Assembly: GCF_035556095.1 (NCBI RefSeq)
Contig: NZ_DATMFT010000005.1
Location: 261,832-325,831, forward strand
Reading direction: 5' to 3'
DNA from: Parapedobacter sp035556095
GTDB taxonomy: Bacteria > Bacteroidota > Bacteroidia > Sphingobacteriales > Sphingobacteriaceae
Length of the DNA: 64,000 nucleotides
The first letter of the stretch is position 1, and every line of letters begins with the position of its first letter. A program made the translations under genes and the position numbers. Shown here in pieces: positions 25,779 to 34,861 of this stretch. The notes below the pieces were generated by a model. The model had not been told where the DNA came from and made no database searches. It worked only from the letters and a program-made list of their open reading frames with translations.

Positions 25779-27986
25779 ATGAAAGAATTGGTGATTGATT
25801 TAGAAGCAGAAAGCAAAGAAATACGTAAACGTTACCGTGCGTTACTGCGCGCTTGCAAGCCAACGCTGCAGCGCGGCGATAAACAGATGATACGCAAGGC
25901 CTTTGATATGGCGTTGGAGAGTCACAAGGATATGCGTCGCAAATCCGGTGAGCCTTATATATATCATCCGATTGCGGTCGCGCAGATTGCGGCGGAAGAA
26001 ATTGGTTTGGGTACGACGTCCATTGTTTGTGCGCTGCTGCACGACGTCGTGGAAGACACCTCCATCACGTTGGAAGACGTGGAACGGGAATTCGGCAAAA
26101 AGGTTGCCCGCATCATCGATGGTCTGACCAAAATATCAGGCATATTTGACCCCAACAGCTCAATGCAGGCGGAAAATTTCCGTAAGATGCTGTTGACGCT
26201 AGCGGATGATGTCCGGGTTATACTTATCAAGTTGGCCGACCGTTTGCACAACATGCGCACGATGGACTTTATGCCGCGTGATAAGCAGCTCAAAATCGCC
26301 TCCGAAACCTCTTATTTGTACGCGCCCTTGGCCCATCGGCTGGGCTTGTACGCCATCAAGTCCGAGTTGGAAGACCTTTCCATGAAATATACCGATCCGG
26401 ACACGTACAAATTCATTGCAAAAAAGCTGAATGAAAAAAAGGCCGAACGTGAGCGCTTTATCCATAATTTCGTAGAACCGATCAAGGAAATACTCAACGA
26501 ACAGGGTGTCCATGCGGCGGTATTCGGTCGACCGAAGTCCATTTACTCGATATGGAACAAAATGCGCAAAAAATCCATCCCGTTTGAGGAGGTCTACGAT
26601 CTGTTTGCCATCCGCATCATTATCGACTCCGAGCCAGAGAACGAGAAAGCGGATTGCTGGAAGGCCTACTCCATCGTAACGGACCTTTACAGGCCTAATC
26701 CCGACCGTTTGCGCGACTGGGTATCTTCACCCAAAGCCAATGGTTATGAGTCCTTACACACCACGGTAATGGGCCCTAAAGGCCAATGGGTGGAAGTACA
26801 GATACGGACCATCCGAATGAATGAAATTGCCGAAAAGGGGTTCGCTGCCCACTGGAAATACAAGGAATCCAATTCAGACAGCGGATTGGACCAATGGATA
26901 CAAAAGGTGCGGGAAATTCTCAGCAATCCGGAGCCCAATGCAATGGATTTCCTCGACGATTTCAAGATGAATCTCTTCTCTGACGAGATTTTCATCTTCA
27001 CACCGAAGGGCGCACTTATCCAGCTCCCCCACAATGCGACGGCGCTCGATTTTGCATTTGAAATACACTCCGACCTCGGGGCCAGTTGTATAGGCGCCAA
27101 GGTAAATCATAAATTGGTGCCCTTAAGCCACCACCTTCAAAATGGCGATCAGGTAGAGATTATCACGTCAAGCAAGCAGACCCCCAAAGAAGACTGGCTT
27201 AACTTTGTAGTAACCGCCAAAGCGAAGTCAAAAATCAAATCCGCACTCAAAGAAGAAAAGAGACGTGTTGCCGAAGACGGAAAGGAAATACTTGAGCGGA
27301 AGTTAAAATCCCTGAAAATCACCTATAACACGGAGAACATCAACAAATTGACCGTGTTTTTCAAGTTCCCGTCGTCACAAGATCTGTTTTATAATGTAGC
27401 AAAAGGCGAAATAGATATTAAGAATCTGAAGGAGTTCGCCCTCAGCGAGAAATCGACCGATCCGCAAAACGGACAGCAGTTTAGTTCGCACATTAGCGGT
27501 TTGGTTGATAAAATCAATAAAAAAGACTACGAAACACTGTTGATTGGGGACGATCTGCAGAAAATCGACTATACATTGTCGCCGTGTTGCAATCCGATAC
27601 CGGGCGATGATGTATTTGGTTTCATCACCATCAACGATGGCATCAAAATACATCGCACCAATTGCCCCAACGCGGCCAAACTGATGGCCAACTATGGATA
27701 CCGCATTGTCAAGGCCAAATGGACTTCGCAAAAGGAGCTCGCATTCCTTACGGGTTTACGTATTGTGGGCATAGACGACGTAGGGTTGGTCAATAAAATC
27801 ACGAAAGTGATTTCAGATGATTTCAAGGTAAACATACGGTCGATTACCATTTCCAGCAATGACGGGATTTTCGAAGGATCTATTATGATCTTCGTCAACG
27901 ATACCGCCCACTTGGAGAACCTCATTAAACACCTCAAGCAGATCAAAGGGATCACCGGTATTACACGCTTTGATTCAAATAACTGA
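25779..27986 (+). CDS. Bifunctional (p)ppGpp synthetase/hydrolase, Rel/SpoT
   Basis: Makes and degrades the stringent-response alarmone. 735 residues, the full Rel/SpoT length. The HD hydrolase domain is intact (Y-I-Y-H-P-I-A-V-A-Q-I-A and L-L-H-D-V-V-E-D-T). The synthetase domain shows R-P-K-S-I-Y-S-I-W-N-K-M and Y-E-S-L-H-T-T-V-M-G. TGS follows (I-F-I-F-T-P-K-G-A-L-I-Q-L-P), then a zinc-finger-like segment (L-S-P-C-C-N-P-I-P-G-D-D-V-F-G-F) and a C-terminal ACT domain. The HD residues indicate active hydrolysis, so this is likely the single bifunctional enzyme. Fur, purA and pabB follow on the same strand. Confidence 0.95.
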   Translation: MKELVIDLEAESKEIRKRYRALLRACKPTLQRGDKQMIRKAFDMALESHKDMRRKSGEPYIYHPIAVAQIAAEEIGLGTTSIVCALLHDVVEDTSITLEDVEREFGKKVARIIDGLTKISGIFDPNSSMQAENFRKMLLTLADDVRVILIKLADRLHNMRTMDFMPRDKQLKIASETSYLYAPLAHRLGLYAIKSELEDLSMKYTDPDTYKFIAKKLNEKKAERERFIHNFVEPIKEILNEQGVHAAVFGRPKSIYSIWNKMRKKSIPFEEVYDLFAIRIIIDSEPENEKADCWKAYSIVTDLYRPNPDRLRDWVSSPKANGYESLHTTVMGPKGQWVEVQIRTIRMNEIAEKGFAAHWKYKESNSDSGLDQWIQKVREILSNPEPNAMDFLDDFKMNLFSDEIFIFTPKGALIQLPHNATALDFAFEIHSDLGASCIGAKVNHKLVPLSHHLQNGDQVEIITSSKQTPKEDWLNFVVTAKAKSKIKSALKEEKRRVAEDGKEILERKLKSLKITYNTENINKLTVFFKFPSSQDLFYNVAKGEIDIKNLKEFALSEKSTDPQNGQQFSSHISGLVDKINKKDYETLLIGDDLQKIDYTLSPCCNPIPGDDVFGFITINDGIKIHRTNCPNAAKLMANYGYRIVKAKWTSQKELAFLTGLRIVGIDDVGLVNKITKVISDDFKVNIRSITISSNDGIFEGSIMIFVNDTAHLENLIKHLKQIKGITGITRFDSNN

Positions 27987-28071
27987 TTCCATCACGGTGT
28001 TTGTATATCGGTGCGATATTGCGTAAATTTCATCTGTAACAACTTTTTCGTCAGCGGCAGATGAGAGATCG

Positions 28072-28133
28072 CTAAACTTGCGTTATATGCCGCCTATGTA
28101 AACTTGCATATAAAGGCAACTTTAGCTAAATTT
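28072..28133. repeat. Dispersed palindromic intergenic repeat, copy 3 (inverted)
   Basis: The reverse complement of 28096-28133 aligns with copies 1 and 2 at about 30 positions. A first arm at 28072-28090 pairs with 28106-28125, giving a hairpin like that of copy 1. It lies directly upstream of fur and its end overlaps the fur promoter box. Confidence 0.55.
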
Positions 28134-28134
28134 G
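28104..28134 (+). promoter_or_regulatory. Probable promoter of fur inside the repeat
   Basis: TTG at 28104-28106, a 20-bp spacer and TAAATTTG at 28127-28134 match the Bacteroidota pattern. The predicted start of transcription is about 10 bp before the fur ATG at 28151, so the leader would be very short. Confidence 0.5.
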
Positions 28135-28150
28135 TACAATTAACTTTCGG

Positions 28151-28660
28151 ATGATGACTCAAACGGAAAACTACCAGACGGTAAAGAAAATTTTCGAGGC
28201 GTATTTGGAGAACAAAAGCCTGCGCAAGACGCCCGAGCGCTACGCTATTCTTGAAGAGATTTACTCCAGGAACGATCATTTCGATGTGGAATCGCTTTAC
28301 ATCCACATGAAGAACAAAAAATACCGCGTTAGCCGGGCTACGGTATACAATACGCTGGAATTATTGGTTTCCTGCGATTTAGTGACCAAACACCAGTTTG
28401 GCAAAAACATGGCGCAGTTTGAGAAATCTTACGGATACAAACAACACGACCACATCATCTGTATCGAGTGTGGCAAAGTCGTGGAGTTTTGCGACCCCCG
28501 TATCCACCAAATCCAAAGTATGGTGGGCGAACTCCTGAAATTCGACATCAAGCACCACTCGCTAAATCTATACGGCGTCTGCAACGATTGTTCCGAAAAA
28601 AAGGGCACCGACTTACCTGTATCTCCCGCAACCAAGAATGTGTTGGTAGAGACCGATTGA
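28151..28660 (+). CDS. Fur-family transcriptional regulator
   Basis: 169-residue metalloregulator. Winged helix: L-R-K-T-P-E-R-Y-A-I-L-E-E-I-Y with recognition helix R-V-S-R-A-T-V-Y-N-T-L-E-L-L. The dimerisation half has H-D-H-I-I-C-I-E-C-G-K and G-V-C-N-D-C, two CxxC pairs of the structural zinc site. The sequence H-H-S-L-N-L-Y-G is typical. Fur, Zur or PerR cannot be separated by eye. It stands between rel and purA, an order I believe is common in Bacteroidota. The first of two consecutive ATG codons is taken. Confidence 0.93.
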   Translation: MMTQTENYQTVKKIFEAYLENKSLRKTPERYAILEEIYSRNDHFDVESLYIHMKNKKYRVSRATVYNTLELLVSCDLVTKHQFGKNMAQFEKSYGYKQHDHIICIECGKVVEFCDPRIHQIQSMVGELLKFDIKHHSLNLYGVCNDCSEKKGTDLPVSPATKNVLVETD

Positions 28661-28727
28661 ATGTGGACAGTGACATGCATCGCATCTTCCTTTTCGATTT
28701 AAAGCGGCAAGAATTTCAAAATAATGT

Positions 28728-28735
28728 TAGATTTG
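28728..28735 (+). promoter_or_regulatory. Promoter -7 box for purA
   Basis: TAGATTTG matches TAnnTTTG. It lies in the 170-bp gap between fur and purA, about 95 bp before the ATG. No clean -33 element is seen. Confidence 0.4.
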
Positions 28736-28830
28736 CCCCAAACTTGGTATGCTTTACAGCCGCATCATGACGCACGGCTTACCTACCATTTCATTCATTA
28801 CTATTTTTAATTTTTCAACGCTAATAAACT

Positions 28831-30105
28831 ATGCAAGTTGATGTGCTTCTGGGCCTACAATGGGGAGACGAGGGAAAGGGCAAGATTGTAGACGTACTTT
28901 GTCCAAAATATGACATGATCGCTCGTTTCCAAGGTGGCCCAAATGCTGGCCATACCCTGGAATTTGACAACCAAAAATATGTTTTGAACACCATTCCGTC
29001 GGGTATTTTCAATAAAGGCACGCTCAACCTCATTGGCAATGGTGTAGTTATCGACCCCATTATTCTGAAAAGGGAACTCGACACCTTAAAGAAAAATGGC
29101 TTTGATCCGGTGGCGGCCGGCAAGCTGGTAATAGCACGGAAAGCACACCTCATCCTTCCCACCCATCAGTTACTTGACGCCGCATCAGAAAGTAAAATGG
29201 GTGCTGGCAAAATCGGCTCTACCCTCAAAGGTATCGGTCCGACATACATGGACAAAACCGGGCGAAATGGCCTGCGCGTAGGCGACACTACCCTTCCCGA
29301 CTTCATGGAACGCTATCAACGCCTTGTCGAAAAGCACAAATCCATCCTATCCCATTACGGCGAGATTCCCGACTTCAGGGAACGTGAGCAGGCGTTTTTG
29401 GATGCCGTCGAATTTCTTAAGACCATTCCACATGTGGATAGCGAGCATTTGGTAAACCGGTACCTTAGCGAAGGAAAAAGCATCCTTGCCGAAGGCGCGC
29501 AAGGGACCCTGCTGGATATCGATTTCGGCTCCTACCCCTTTGTCACGTCATCCAATACCACTACTGCTGGCGCATGCACGGGGCTGGGTATTTCACCGGC
29601 CAAAATCGGTGGCGTAATCGGTATCTTCAAAGCTTACTGCACACGGGTGGGTGGTGGCCCGTTCCCTACCGAACTTGAAAACGAAACCGGGGAGAAACTC
29701 CGTCAATTGGGTCACGAATTCGGTGCTACTACCGGGCGTGCACGGCGCACGGGATGGATTGATCTTCCAGCGCTTAAATATGCCATCATGCTCAACGGCG
29801 TTACCGAATTAGTGATGACGAAAGCAGATGTACTAAGCGGTTTCGATAGCATACAGGTTTGTACCCACTACATCCAAAACGGCGAGAAAATCGATTACAT
29901 GCCTTACGACATCATCAGTGTGCCGCCCGAGCCGGTGTACGAGACGCTGCCGGGATGGGACCAAGACCTATGCCACATCACCGAGCCCGGCCAAATACCG
30001 CGGACGCTCCAAGACTACATTGCGTATTTAGAGCGCCATCTCGGCGTGCCTATTCGGTACCTGTCGGTTGGTCCCGACCGCAAACAGACACTCGTGTTGA
30101 GTTAG
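28831..30105 (+). CDS. purA: Adenylosuccinate synthetase
   Basis: Links aspartate to IMP using GTP, the first step from IMP to AMP. 424 residues. The N-terminal G-L-Q-W-G-D-E-G-K-G-K-I-V-D is the GTP-binding P-loop analogue with the catalytic Asp; G-P-N-A-G-H-T-L contains the catalytic His; G-K-I-G-S-T-L-K-G-I-G-P-T and T-G-R-A-R-R-T-G-W are IMP and loop motifs. The start ATG is at the family N-terminus. pabB starts 13 bp after its stop and is probably cotranscribed. Confidence 0.97.
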   Translation: MQVDVLLGLQWGDEGKGKIVDVLCPKYDMIARFQGGPNAGHTLEFDNQKYVLNTIPSGIFNKGTLNLIGNGVVIDPIILKRELDTLKKNGFDPVAAGKLVIARKAHLILPTHQLLDAASESKMGAGKIGSTLKGIGPTYMDKTGRNGLRVGDTTLPDFMERYQRLVEKHKSILSHYGEIPDFREREQAFLDAVEFLKTIPHVDSEHLVNRYLSEGKSILAEGAQGTLLDIDFGSYPFVTSSNTTTAGACTGLGISPAKIGGVIGIFKAYCTRVGGGPFPTELENETGEKLRQLGHEFGATTGRARRTGWIDLPALKYAIMLNGVTELVMTKADVLSGFDSIQVCTHYIQNGEKIDYMPYDIISVPPEPVYETLPGWDQDLCHITEPGQIPRTLQDYIAYLERHLGVPIRYLSVGPDRKQTLVLS

Positions 30106-30118
30106 CGTTAGTATTGCC

Positions 30119-31396
30119 ATGGTATCTTTGGCGTGCCACCTGGACGATAGTGAGGCATTCATCCAAAAAGCGTTGCAATGGGCAGCTCAATTTGACCACG
30201 TTTGCTACCTCGACTCCAACGGCTATCGCGACAATTACGGAAACATCAATGTGTTTATCGCCGTAGGAGCTACGGCGTCTTTCGTAGCCGATGGTGGAAA
30301 CACCTTCACGTCCTTGCAGCAATTCCTTGATGGTTACCCAAACACTTGGGTACCCGGCTATCTGGGATACGATTTGAAAAATGAGCTTGAACACCTCCAG
30401 TCGCAACACCCCAACCGGACGGGATTTCCGGACGCCTATTTTTTCGTTCCCGAATATACTTTCCTTATCGGCCAGTTTAATGTGGAAATTAAAGGTCGTG
30501 ACCCTCAGCGCATTGTCGATCAAATCCACGCGATCGAACCTGTAGAGGAATCGCCTGGCTTTAACGGGAAGCTGAAATACCGGATGAACAAGACGGCATA
30601 TTTCGCAGCGTTTGCCGATCTGCAGCGCCACATCCGCCAAGGTGACGCTTACGAGGTAAACCTTTGCCAGGAATTTTATGCTGAAAAAGCGATGCTCAAC
30701 CCGCTAGCCGCTTACCGTCGGCTCAACGAGGTGTCGCCCACCCCCTTTTCATGTTTCTTTAAATTCGGGCATAAATATATCTTATCCGCTTCGCCGGAGC
30801 GCTTTTTATCGAAAAGCGCCAACACCCTCCTTTCCCAACCCATCAAGGGCACCGCGCCACGTGGTAAAGACGCCATCGAGGACGAACGGATAAAAGCCAA
30901 CTTGGCTACCAATCCGAAGGAAATCAGTGAAAACATCATGATTGTCGACCTGGTACGCAATGACCTCACGCGCAGCGCTTCACCGGGCACGGTAAAAGCC
31001 GCCCAACTATTGCAAATTCATAGTTTTAAACAAGTCCACCAATTAATTTCAACCGTCACCTGCCAGATACGGGATGACGTTGGCATGGTAGAAACCCTCC
31101 GAAATACATTCCCGCCGGGGTCAATGACCGGTGCGCCGAAAATCAGTGCCATGAAACTCATCGATCATTATGAAAACAGCCGTCGGGGGGTATATTCGGG
31201 GGCGTTGGGCTATTTCAGCCCACAAGGCAACTACGATTTTAGCGTCGTTATTCGCACGCTTTTATACAATGCGGAAAACGGCTATCTGTCATTCCATACA
31301 GGTGGTGCGATTACTGCCAATGCAGACCCGGAGCGAGAGTACAACGAGTGCCTATTGAAGGGAAAGGCTTTGTTTGAAGTACTCAAAGGCCATTGA
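30119..31396 (+). CDS. pabB: Aminodeoxychorismate synthase component I
   Basis: Converts chorismate with ammonia to 4-amino-4-deoxychorismate for folate synthesis. 425 residues. The chorismate-binding core has Q-R-H-I-R-Q-G-D-A-Y-E-V-N-L-C-Q, S-A-S-P-E-R-F-L, the sequence P-I-K-G-T-A-P-R-G, G-S-M-T-G-A-P-K and G-G-A-I-T-A-N-A-D-P-E-R-E-Y-N-E. The lysine in P-I-K-G-T is the residue that forms the covalent intermediate in PabB; anthranilate synthases have P-I-A-G-T, so this is PabB and not TrpE. No glutamine amidotransferase is adjacent. Its end overlaps the convergent M16 gene by 14 bases. Confidence 0.92.
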   Translation: MVSLACHLDDSEAFIQKALQWAAQFDHVCYLDSNGYRDNYGNINVFIAVGATASFVADGGNTFTSLQQFLDGYPNTWVPGYLGYDLKNELEHLQSQHPNRTGFPDAYFFVPEYTFLIGQFNVEIKGRDPQRIVDQIHAIEPVEESPGFNGKLKYRMNKTAYFAAFADLQRHIRQGDAYEVNLCQEFYAEKAMLNPLAAYRRLNEVSPTPFSCFFKFGHKYILSASPERFLSKSANTLLSQPIKGTAPRGKDAIEDERIKANLATNPKEISENIMIVDLVRNDLTRSASPGTVKAAQLLQIHSFKQVHQLISTVTCQIRDDVGMVETLRNTFPPGSMTGAPKISAMKLIDHYENSRRGVYSGALGYFSPQGNYDFSVVIRTLLYNAENGYLSFHTGGAITANADPEREYNECLLKGKALFEVLKGH

Positions 31397-32690
31397 TTGG
31401 GGGTAGTTTCCCGACAATCACCTTAACCATCTTGTCGTAATCCAAATAGGTATTGGCTAGCCGCTGCACCTCATCAGGCGTGATTGTATTAACAACATCT
31501 GTATAATAATCGTAATAATCCAAATCGAGGCCTGAGAAATAGGTATTTTTGAATTTGTCGGCGTGCGAAAATACGTTTTCTAAGCTACCGAGCATGGAGC
31601 CCATCATATAGTTACGTACCACCGCCAACTCGGCTTCCGGCACCGGTTCATCCCGCAATCGACGGATTTCCTTCTCGATCTCGGCCAACGTCGCTCCTGT
31701 GGCTTCTACACCAACTTCAGAAGCGATTGTTAAAAAAGCACCATGCTTGAGGGACGCCAAACCCGAACCGATGTTGTACGTATACCCTTTATCTTCGCGG
31801 ATATTGGCCATCAGTCGCGAACCGAAATAGCCTCCGAGCAACGTATTGACTACTTGTAGACCGGGGAAATCAGGATGGGAACGTTGAATACTCCGACTAC
31901 CCAACCTAATTGCGGATTGGAGCGCATCCGCCCGTTCTACCACGATGGGTTCTGCGGTCGAAACCGGCGCAGAGGCAGGTGGGCCATCGTTCGGGGTAAC
32001 GCGACCATCGTTTTGCCATTCATCACCGAAGAGCTGCTCCAGCATGCGGATAACCTCATCCGTCACCTTTCCGGATACCACCAACGAGCTGTTTTCCGGC
32101 CGATACTGCTTACTAAACAACGACAGTAATTCATCACGATCAACACGCTCATAATCAATCGCATCTGGCGTATATCCATAACGTGTAGCTCCAAATATGG
32201 CCCGGTTAAACTCCCGCCTAGCTACAAAGCTGTTTTTCTTGAGAGACACCTGAAGCTTTTGTACATTGTTTCGGATATAGGTTGCCAGTTCCTTTTCCGG
32301 GAAAGTCGGGTCAACAAGGATTTCCTTTACCAGCGGTAGCAGGGACGGCAGGTGCCTGTTGAGTGAAAACAAGGTCAACGACGATTGGTCATAGCCAAAC
32401 GACGGCACCAAGAAAGCACCGTGAAAATCCACTTGTTCCGCAAGCTGGGCACTATTATGAGAACCAGTGCCTTCCAATAGCATATCGCATACGCAGGTAT
32501 TCAGCAAGCCGCGATCCTCGGTGGTAAAAATGTTTCCAACAATCCACTCTATCCGAACCAGCTCCTGGTCGCCCGAGTCAAAAACGAAAACCTGTAAGCC
32601 GTTTGCGAATCTCAGGCGCTGCGGCTTAATCAAATGAAATCGGGTCGTGGCAAAATGGGCAGGTGCCGTTGTTCTATTGAGCATGTTCAT
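31383..32690 (-). CDS. M16-family peptidase homologue, non-catalytic subunit type
   Basis: 435 residues of the M16B fold. The zinc motif H-x-x-E-H is absent: the aligned place reads V-C-D-M-L-L-E-G-T-G-S. The substrate-binding R/Y motif is kept in the second half (F-G-S-R-L-M-A-N-I-R-E-D-K-G-Y-T-Y-N-I-G-S-G). Two-gene M16B systems use one subunit with the zinc site and a partner carrying the R/Y motif; this is the partner. It overlaps the catalytic gene upstream by 17 bases. No signal peptide is seen, so it appears cytoplasmic. Confidence 0.9.
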   Translation of the reverse strand: MNMLNRTTAPAHFATTRFHLIKPQRLRFANGLQVFVFDSGDQELVRIEWIVGNIFTTEDRGLLNTCVCDMLLEGTGSHNSAQLAEQVDFHGAFLVPSFGYDQSSLTLFSLNRHLPSLLPLVKEILVDPTFPEKELATYIRNNVQKLQVSLKKNSFVARREFNRAIFGATRYGYTPDAIDYERVDRDELLSLFSKQYRPENSSLVVSGKVTDEVIRMLEQLFGDEWQNDGRVTPNDGPPASAPVSTAEPIVVERADALQSAIRLGSRSIQRSHPDFPGLQVVNTLLGGYFGSRLMANIREDKGYTYNIGSGLASLKHGAFLTIASEVGVEATGATLAEIEKEIRRLRDEPVPEAELAVVRNYMMGSMLGSLENVFSHADKFKNTYFSGLDLDYYDYYTDVVNTITPDEVQRLANTYLDYDKMVKVIVGKLPPINGL

Positions 32691-33921
32691 TGGCTAAATA
32701 AATCAGGGTAGATGAATTTTCTTTCCTAAATAATTGTCGGGCATGCTGTTGGATGTCCGCCTCGGTAACTGCGAGGTAGCGCGCCGTTTCATGGTTAAAG
32801 CCATCGGCATCGCCCAGCAGTTCAAAATAAGCCAGGTTCATGGCTTTCTCCAAAATGGCCATCTCCGCAAAAACCATGGTCGATTCGATTTTGTTCTTCA
32901 CCTTCTCCAGTTCGTACGACGCAATCAACTCGGAGCAAAGCTGCTCCAGCTGTTCCCAGATAGCTTTTTCTGCAGCATCCATGGGAACGTTCGGAAGTGG
33001 CTTTCCTTCCACCACCAATAGTCCGGGATCTATACTGCCTGTTTGATATGCGTTGATTTCGCTAAACAATTCATTATCTTTCACCAACCGGCGGTACAGT
33101 CGCGATGACGGTCCTTGGGAAAGCAGGTCGGTAATCAGGTCCACGGCATAATAACCCGCGTCGTTACGTGCCGGGCTGTGGAAAGCGATGTAGATGGCAT
33201 GCTGCGGAACGTCGGCGTATACCACCTCCCGACGGGCCTCCTGCTGTGGAGGCTCTGGCGGAAGCTGGCGTTTCGGTTTCCCGCCACCCGGTATGGGACC
33301 AAACCATTTTTCGGCAAGTTCCTTCACGTTAGCAGTCTCGACATTCCCGGCCACAACCAAGTACGCATTTGCTGGCGTATAATAGGTAGCAAAAAATTTC
33401 CTTACATCCTCCATTCGCGCATCTTCAATGTGGGCGAGTTCTTTGCCGATGGTGGCCCAACGATACGGATGAACGTGGTAGGCCATTGGTCGCAATCGCA
33501 ACCACGTATCACCATAAGGTTGGTTGAGGTATCGTTGTTTAAATTCTTCACACACCACATTCCGTTGCACATCGAGGCTCTTCTCATTGAACGCGAGTTC
33601 CAGCATGCGGTCGCTCTCCAGCCAAAAAGCCGTCTCGATATTGGCAGCAGGCAGCGTAATGTAATAGTTGGTGATGTCGTTGCTGGTAAAAGCGTTGTTC
33701 TGCGCCCCTGCGGCTTGTGATGGCCCGTCGAAATTCGGGATGTTCGCCGAACCGCCGAACATCAAGTGTTCAAACAGGTGTGCGAATCCGGTCTGCTCGG
33801 GGTTCTCGTCCCGGGCGCCCACGTCATACAGTATGTTAACCACAGCCATGGGTGTGGCGTTATCTTGATGTACTAATACACGCAGCCCATTGGCCAGCGT
33901 AAATCGATCGAAAGAAACCAT
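32674..33921 (-). CDS. M16-family zinc peptidase, catalytic subunit
   Basis: 415 residues. The inverted zinc motif is H48-L-F-E51-H52 in G-F-A-H-L-F-E-H-L-M-F-G-G, with a downstream glutamate in the N-V-V-C-E-E-F-K segment as third ligand. It forms a heterodimer candidate with the next gene, which lacks zinc ligands but keeps the R/Y motif. The translated N-terminus (M-V-S-F-D-R-F-T-L-A-N-G-L-R-V) shows no export signal. It lies 23 bp downstream of hemF in the gpsA-ggt-hemF-M16 run. The substrate is unknown; peptide processing or turnover is likely. Confidence 0.93.
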   Translation of the reverse strand: MVSFDRFTLANGLRVLVHQDNATPMAVVNILYDVGARDENPEQTGFAHLFEHLMFGGSANIPNFDGPSQAAGAQNNAFTSNDITNYYITLPAANIETAFWLESDRMLELAFNEKSLDVQRNVVCEEFKQRYLNQPYGDTWLRLRPMAYHVHPYRWATIGKELAHIEDARMEDVRKFFATYYTPANAYLVVAGNVETANVKELAEKWFGPIPGGGKPKRQLPPEPPQQEARREVVYADVPQHAIYIAFHSPARNDAGYYAVDLITDLLSQGPSSRLYRRLVKDNELFSEINAYQTGSIDPGLLVVEGKPLPNVPMDAAEKAIWEQLEQLCSELIASYELEKVKNKIESTMVFAEMAILEKAMNLAYFELLGDADGFNHETARYLAVTEADIQQHARQLFRKENSSTLIYLANEHAQ

Positions 33922-33944
33922 TCGCTATTTGATATGATATATTG

Positions 33945-34844
33945 TCAACATGTCAGCCAATCTACATCCTGTCTAAGCATGGAAAGGGTGAAGGCTTCCG
34001 CGCTCCCGGGAGCCGGTTTGAAGTCGTACGCCCATTGCGCTTGCGGCGGCAGGCTCATCAAGATCGACTCGATACGGCCATTCGTTTCCAGCCCGAACTT
34101 CGTTCCCGCATCATATACGAGATTAAACTCCACATACCGGCCACGCCTCAGGTATTGCCACTGCTTTTGTTGTTCATCGAAGGTCTTATGGCGGTTCCTG
34201 TTTACCAACTCCGAGTAAACGGGTACGAATACGTTACCCAAGCTACACGAAAAATCCAAAATATCCGTCCAGTCCATGCCTGTTTTTTCAGCCGTGAGCC
34301 GATCGTAGAAAACGCCACCTATACCGCGTGTTTCTTGGCGATGTTTGATATAGAAATAGCGATCTGCATGGGCTTTGAACTCGGGATAAAACGCCTGACT
34401 ATACCGGTCACAAACGGTCTTCAACGACCGATGGAAATAGGAAGCATCTTCCAACTGCACATAATGCGGAGTCAGGTCTATTCCTCCTCCAAACCATCGG
34501 ACCTGCTCATTCAACTCGAAATACCGGATATTCATGTGTATGATGGGCACAAACGGATTGTTGGGATGGATCACAATGGATACACCCGTTGCGAAAAATT
34601 GATCGTCATCCACGTTAAAAGCCTTCTTCACAGGCTCCGGCAATACGCCATGTACAGCCGAGAAGTTTACTCCGCCACGTTCAATGGCGTTCCCCTGTTG
34701 GATGATACGGGTGCGGCCACCACCACCGCCGTCGCGCTGCCATAGCTCTTCGGCAAAGGTAGCGCCGCCATCCAGTGCTTCCAATCCGGTGCATATTTCG
34801 TCTTGTATCGCCTTATACCGTTCTGCGATGTCTTGCTTGTCCAT
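33945..34844 (-). CDS. hemF: Oxygen-dependent coproporphyrinogen III oxidase
   Basis: Oxidative decarboxylation of coproporphyrinogen III in haem synthesis, requiring oxygen. 299 residues, the usual size. Recognisable blocks: D-G-G-G-G-G-R-T-R-I-I-Q-Q-G-N-A-I-E-R-G-G-V-N-F-S, R-Y-F-E-L, W-F-G-G-G-I-D-L-T-P-H-Y, R-G-I-G-G-V-F-Y-D-R-L, and G-R-Y-V-E-F-N-L-V-Y-D-A-G-T-K-F-G-L near the C-terminus. Its presence points to an aerobe. It follows ggt by 17 bp on the same strand. Confidence 0.96.
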   Translation of the reverse strand: MDKQDIAERYKAIQDEICTGLEALDGGATFAEELWQRDGGGGGRTRIIQQGNAIERGGVNFSAVHGVLPEPVKKAFNVDDDQFFATGVSIVIHPNNPFVPIIHMNIRYFELNEQVRWFGGGIDLTPHYVQLEDASYFHRSLKTVCDRYSQAFYPEFKAHADRYFYIKHRQETRGIGGVFYDRLTAEKTGMDWTDILDFSCSLGNVFVPVYSELVNRNRHKTFDEQQKQWQYLRRGRYVEFNLVYDAGTKFGLETNGRIESILMSLPPQAQWAYDFKPAPGSAEAFTLSMLRQDVDWLTC

Positions 34845-34861
34845 ACCTATTATACCCTTCT

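Noticed and set aside
25585..25782. 65-codon frame upstream of rel
   Set aside because: It covers the dispersed intergenic repeat and ends by overlapping the rel start; reads as chance.
30119..31396. Anthranilate synthase component I (trpE)
   Set aside because: P-I-K-G-T carries the PabB-specific lysine and no trp genes are adjacent.
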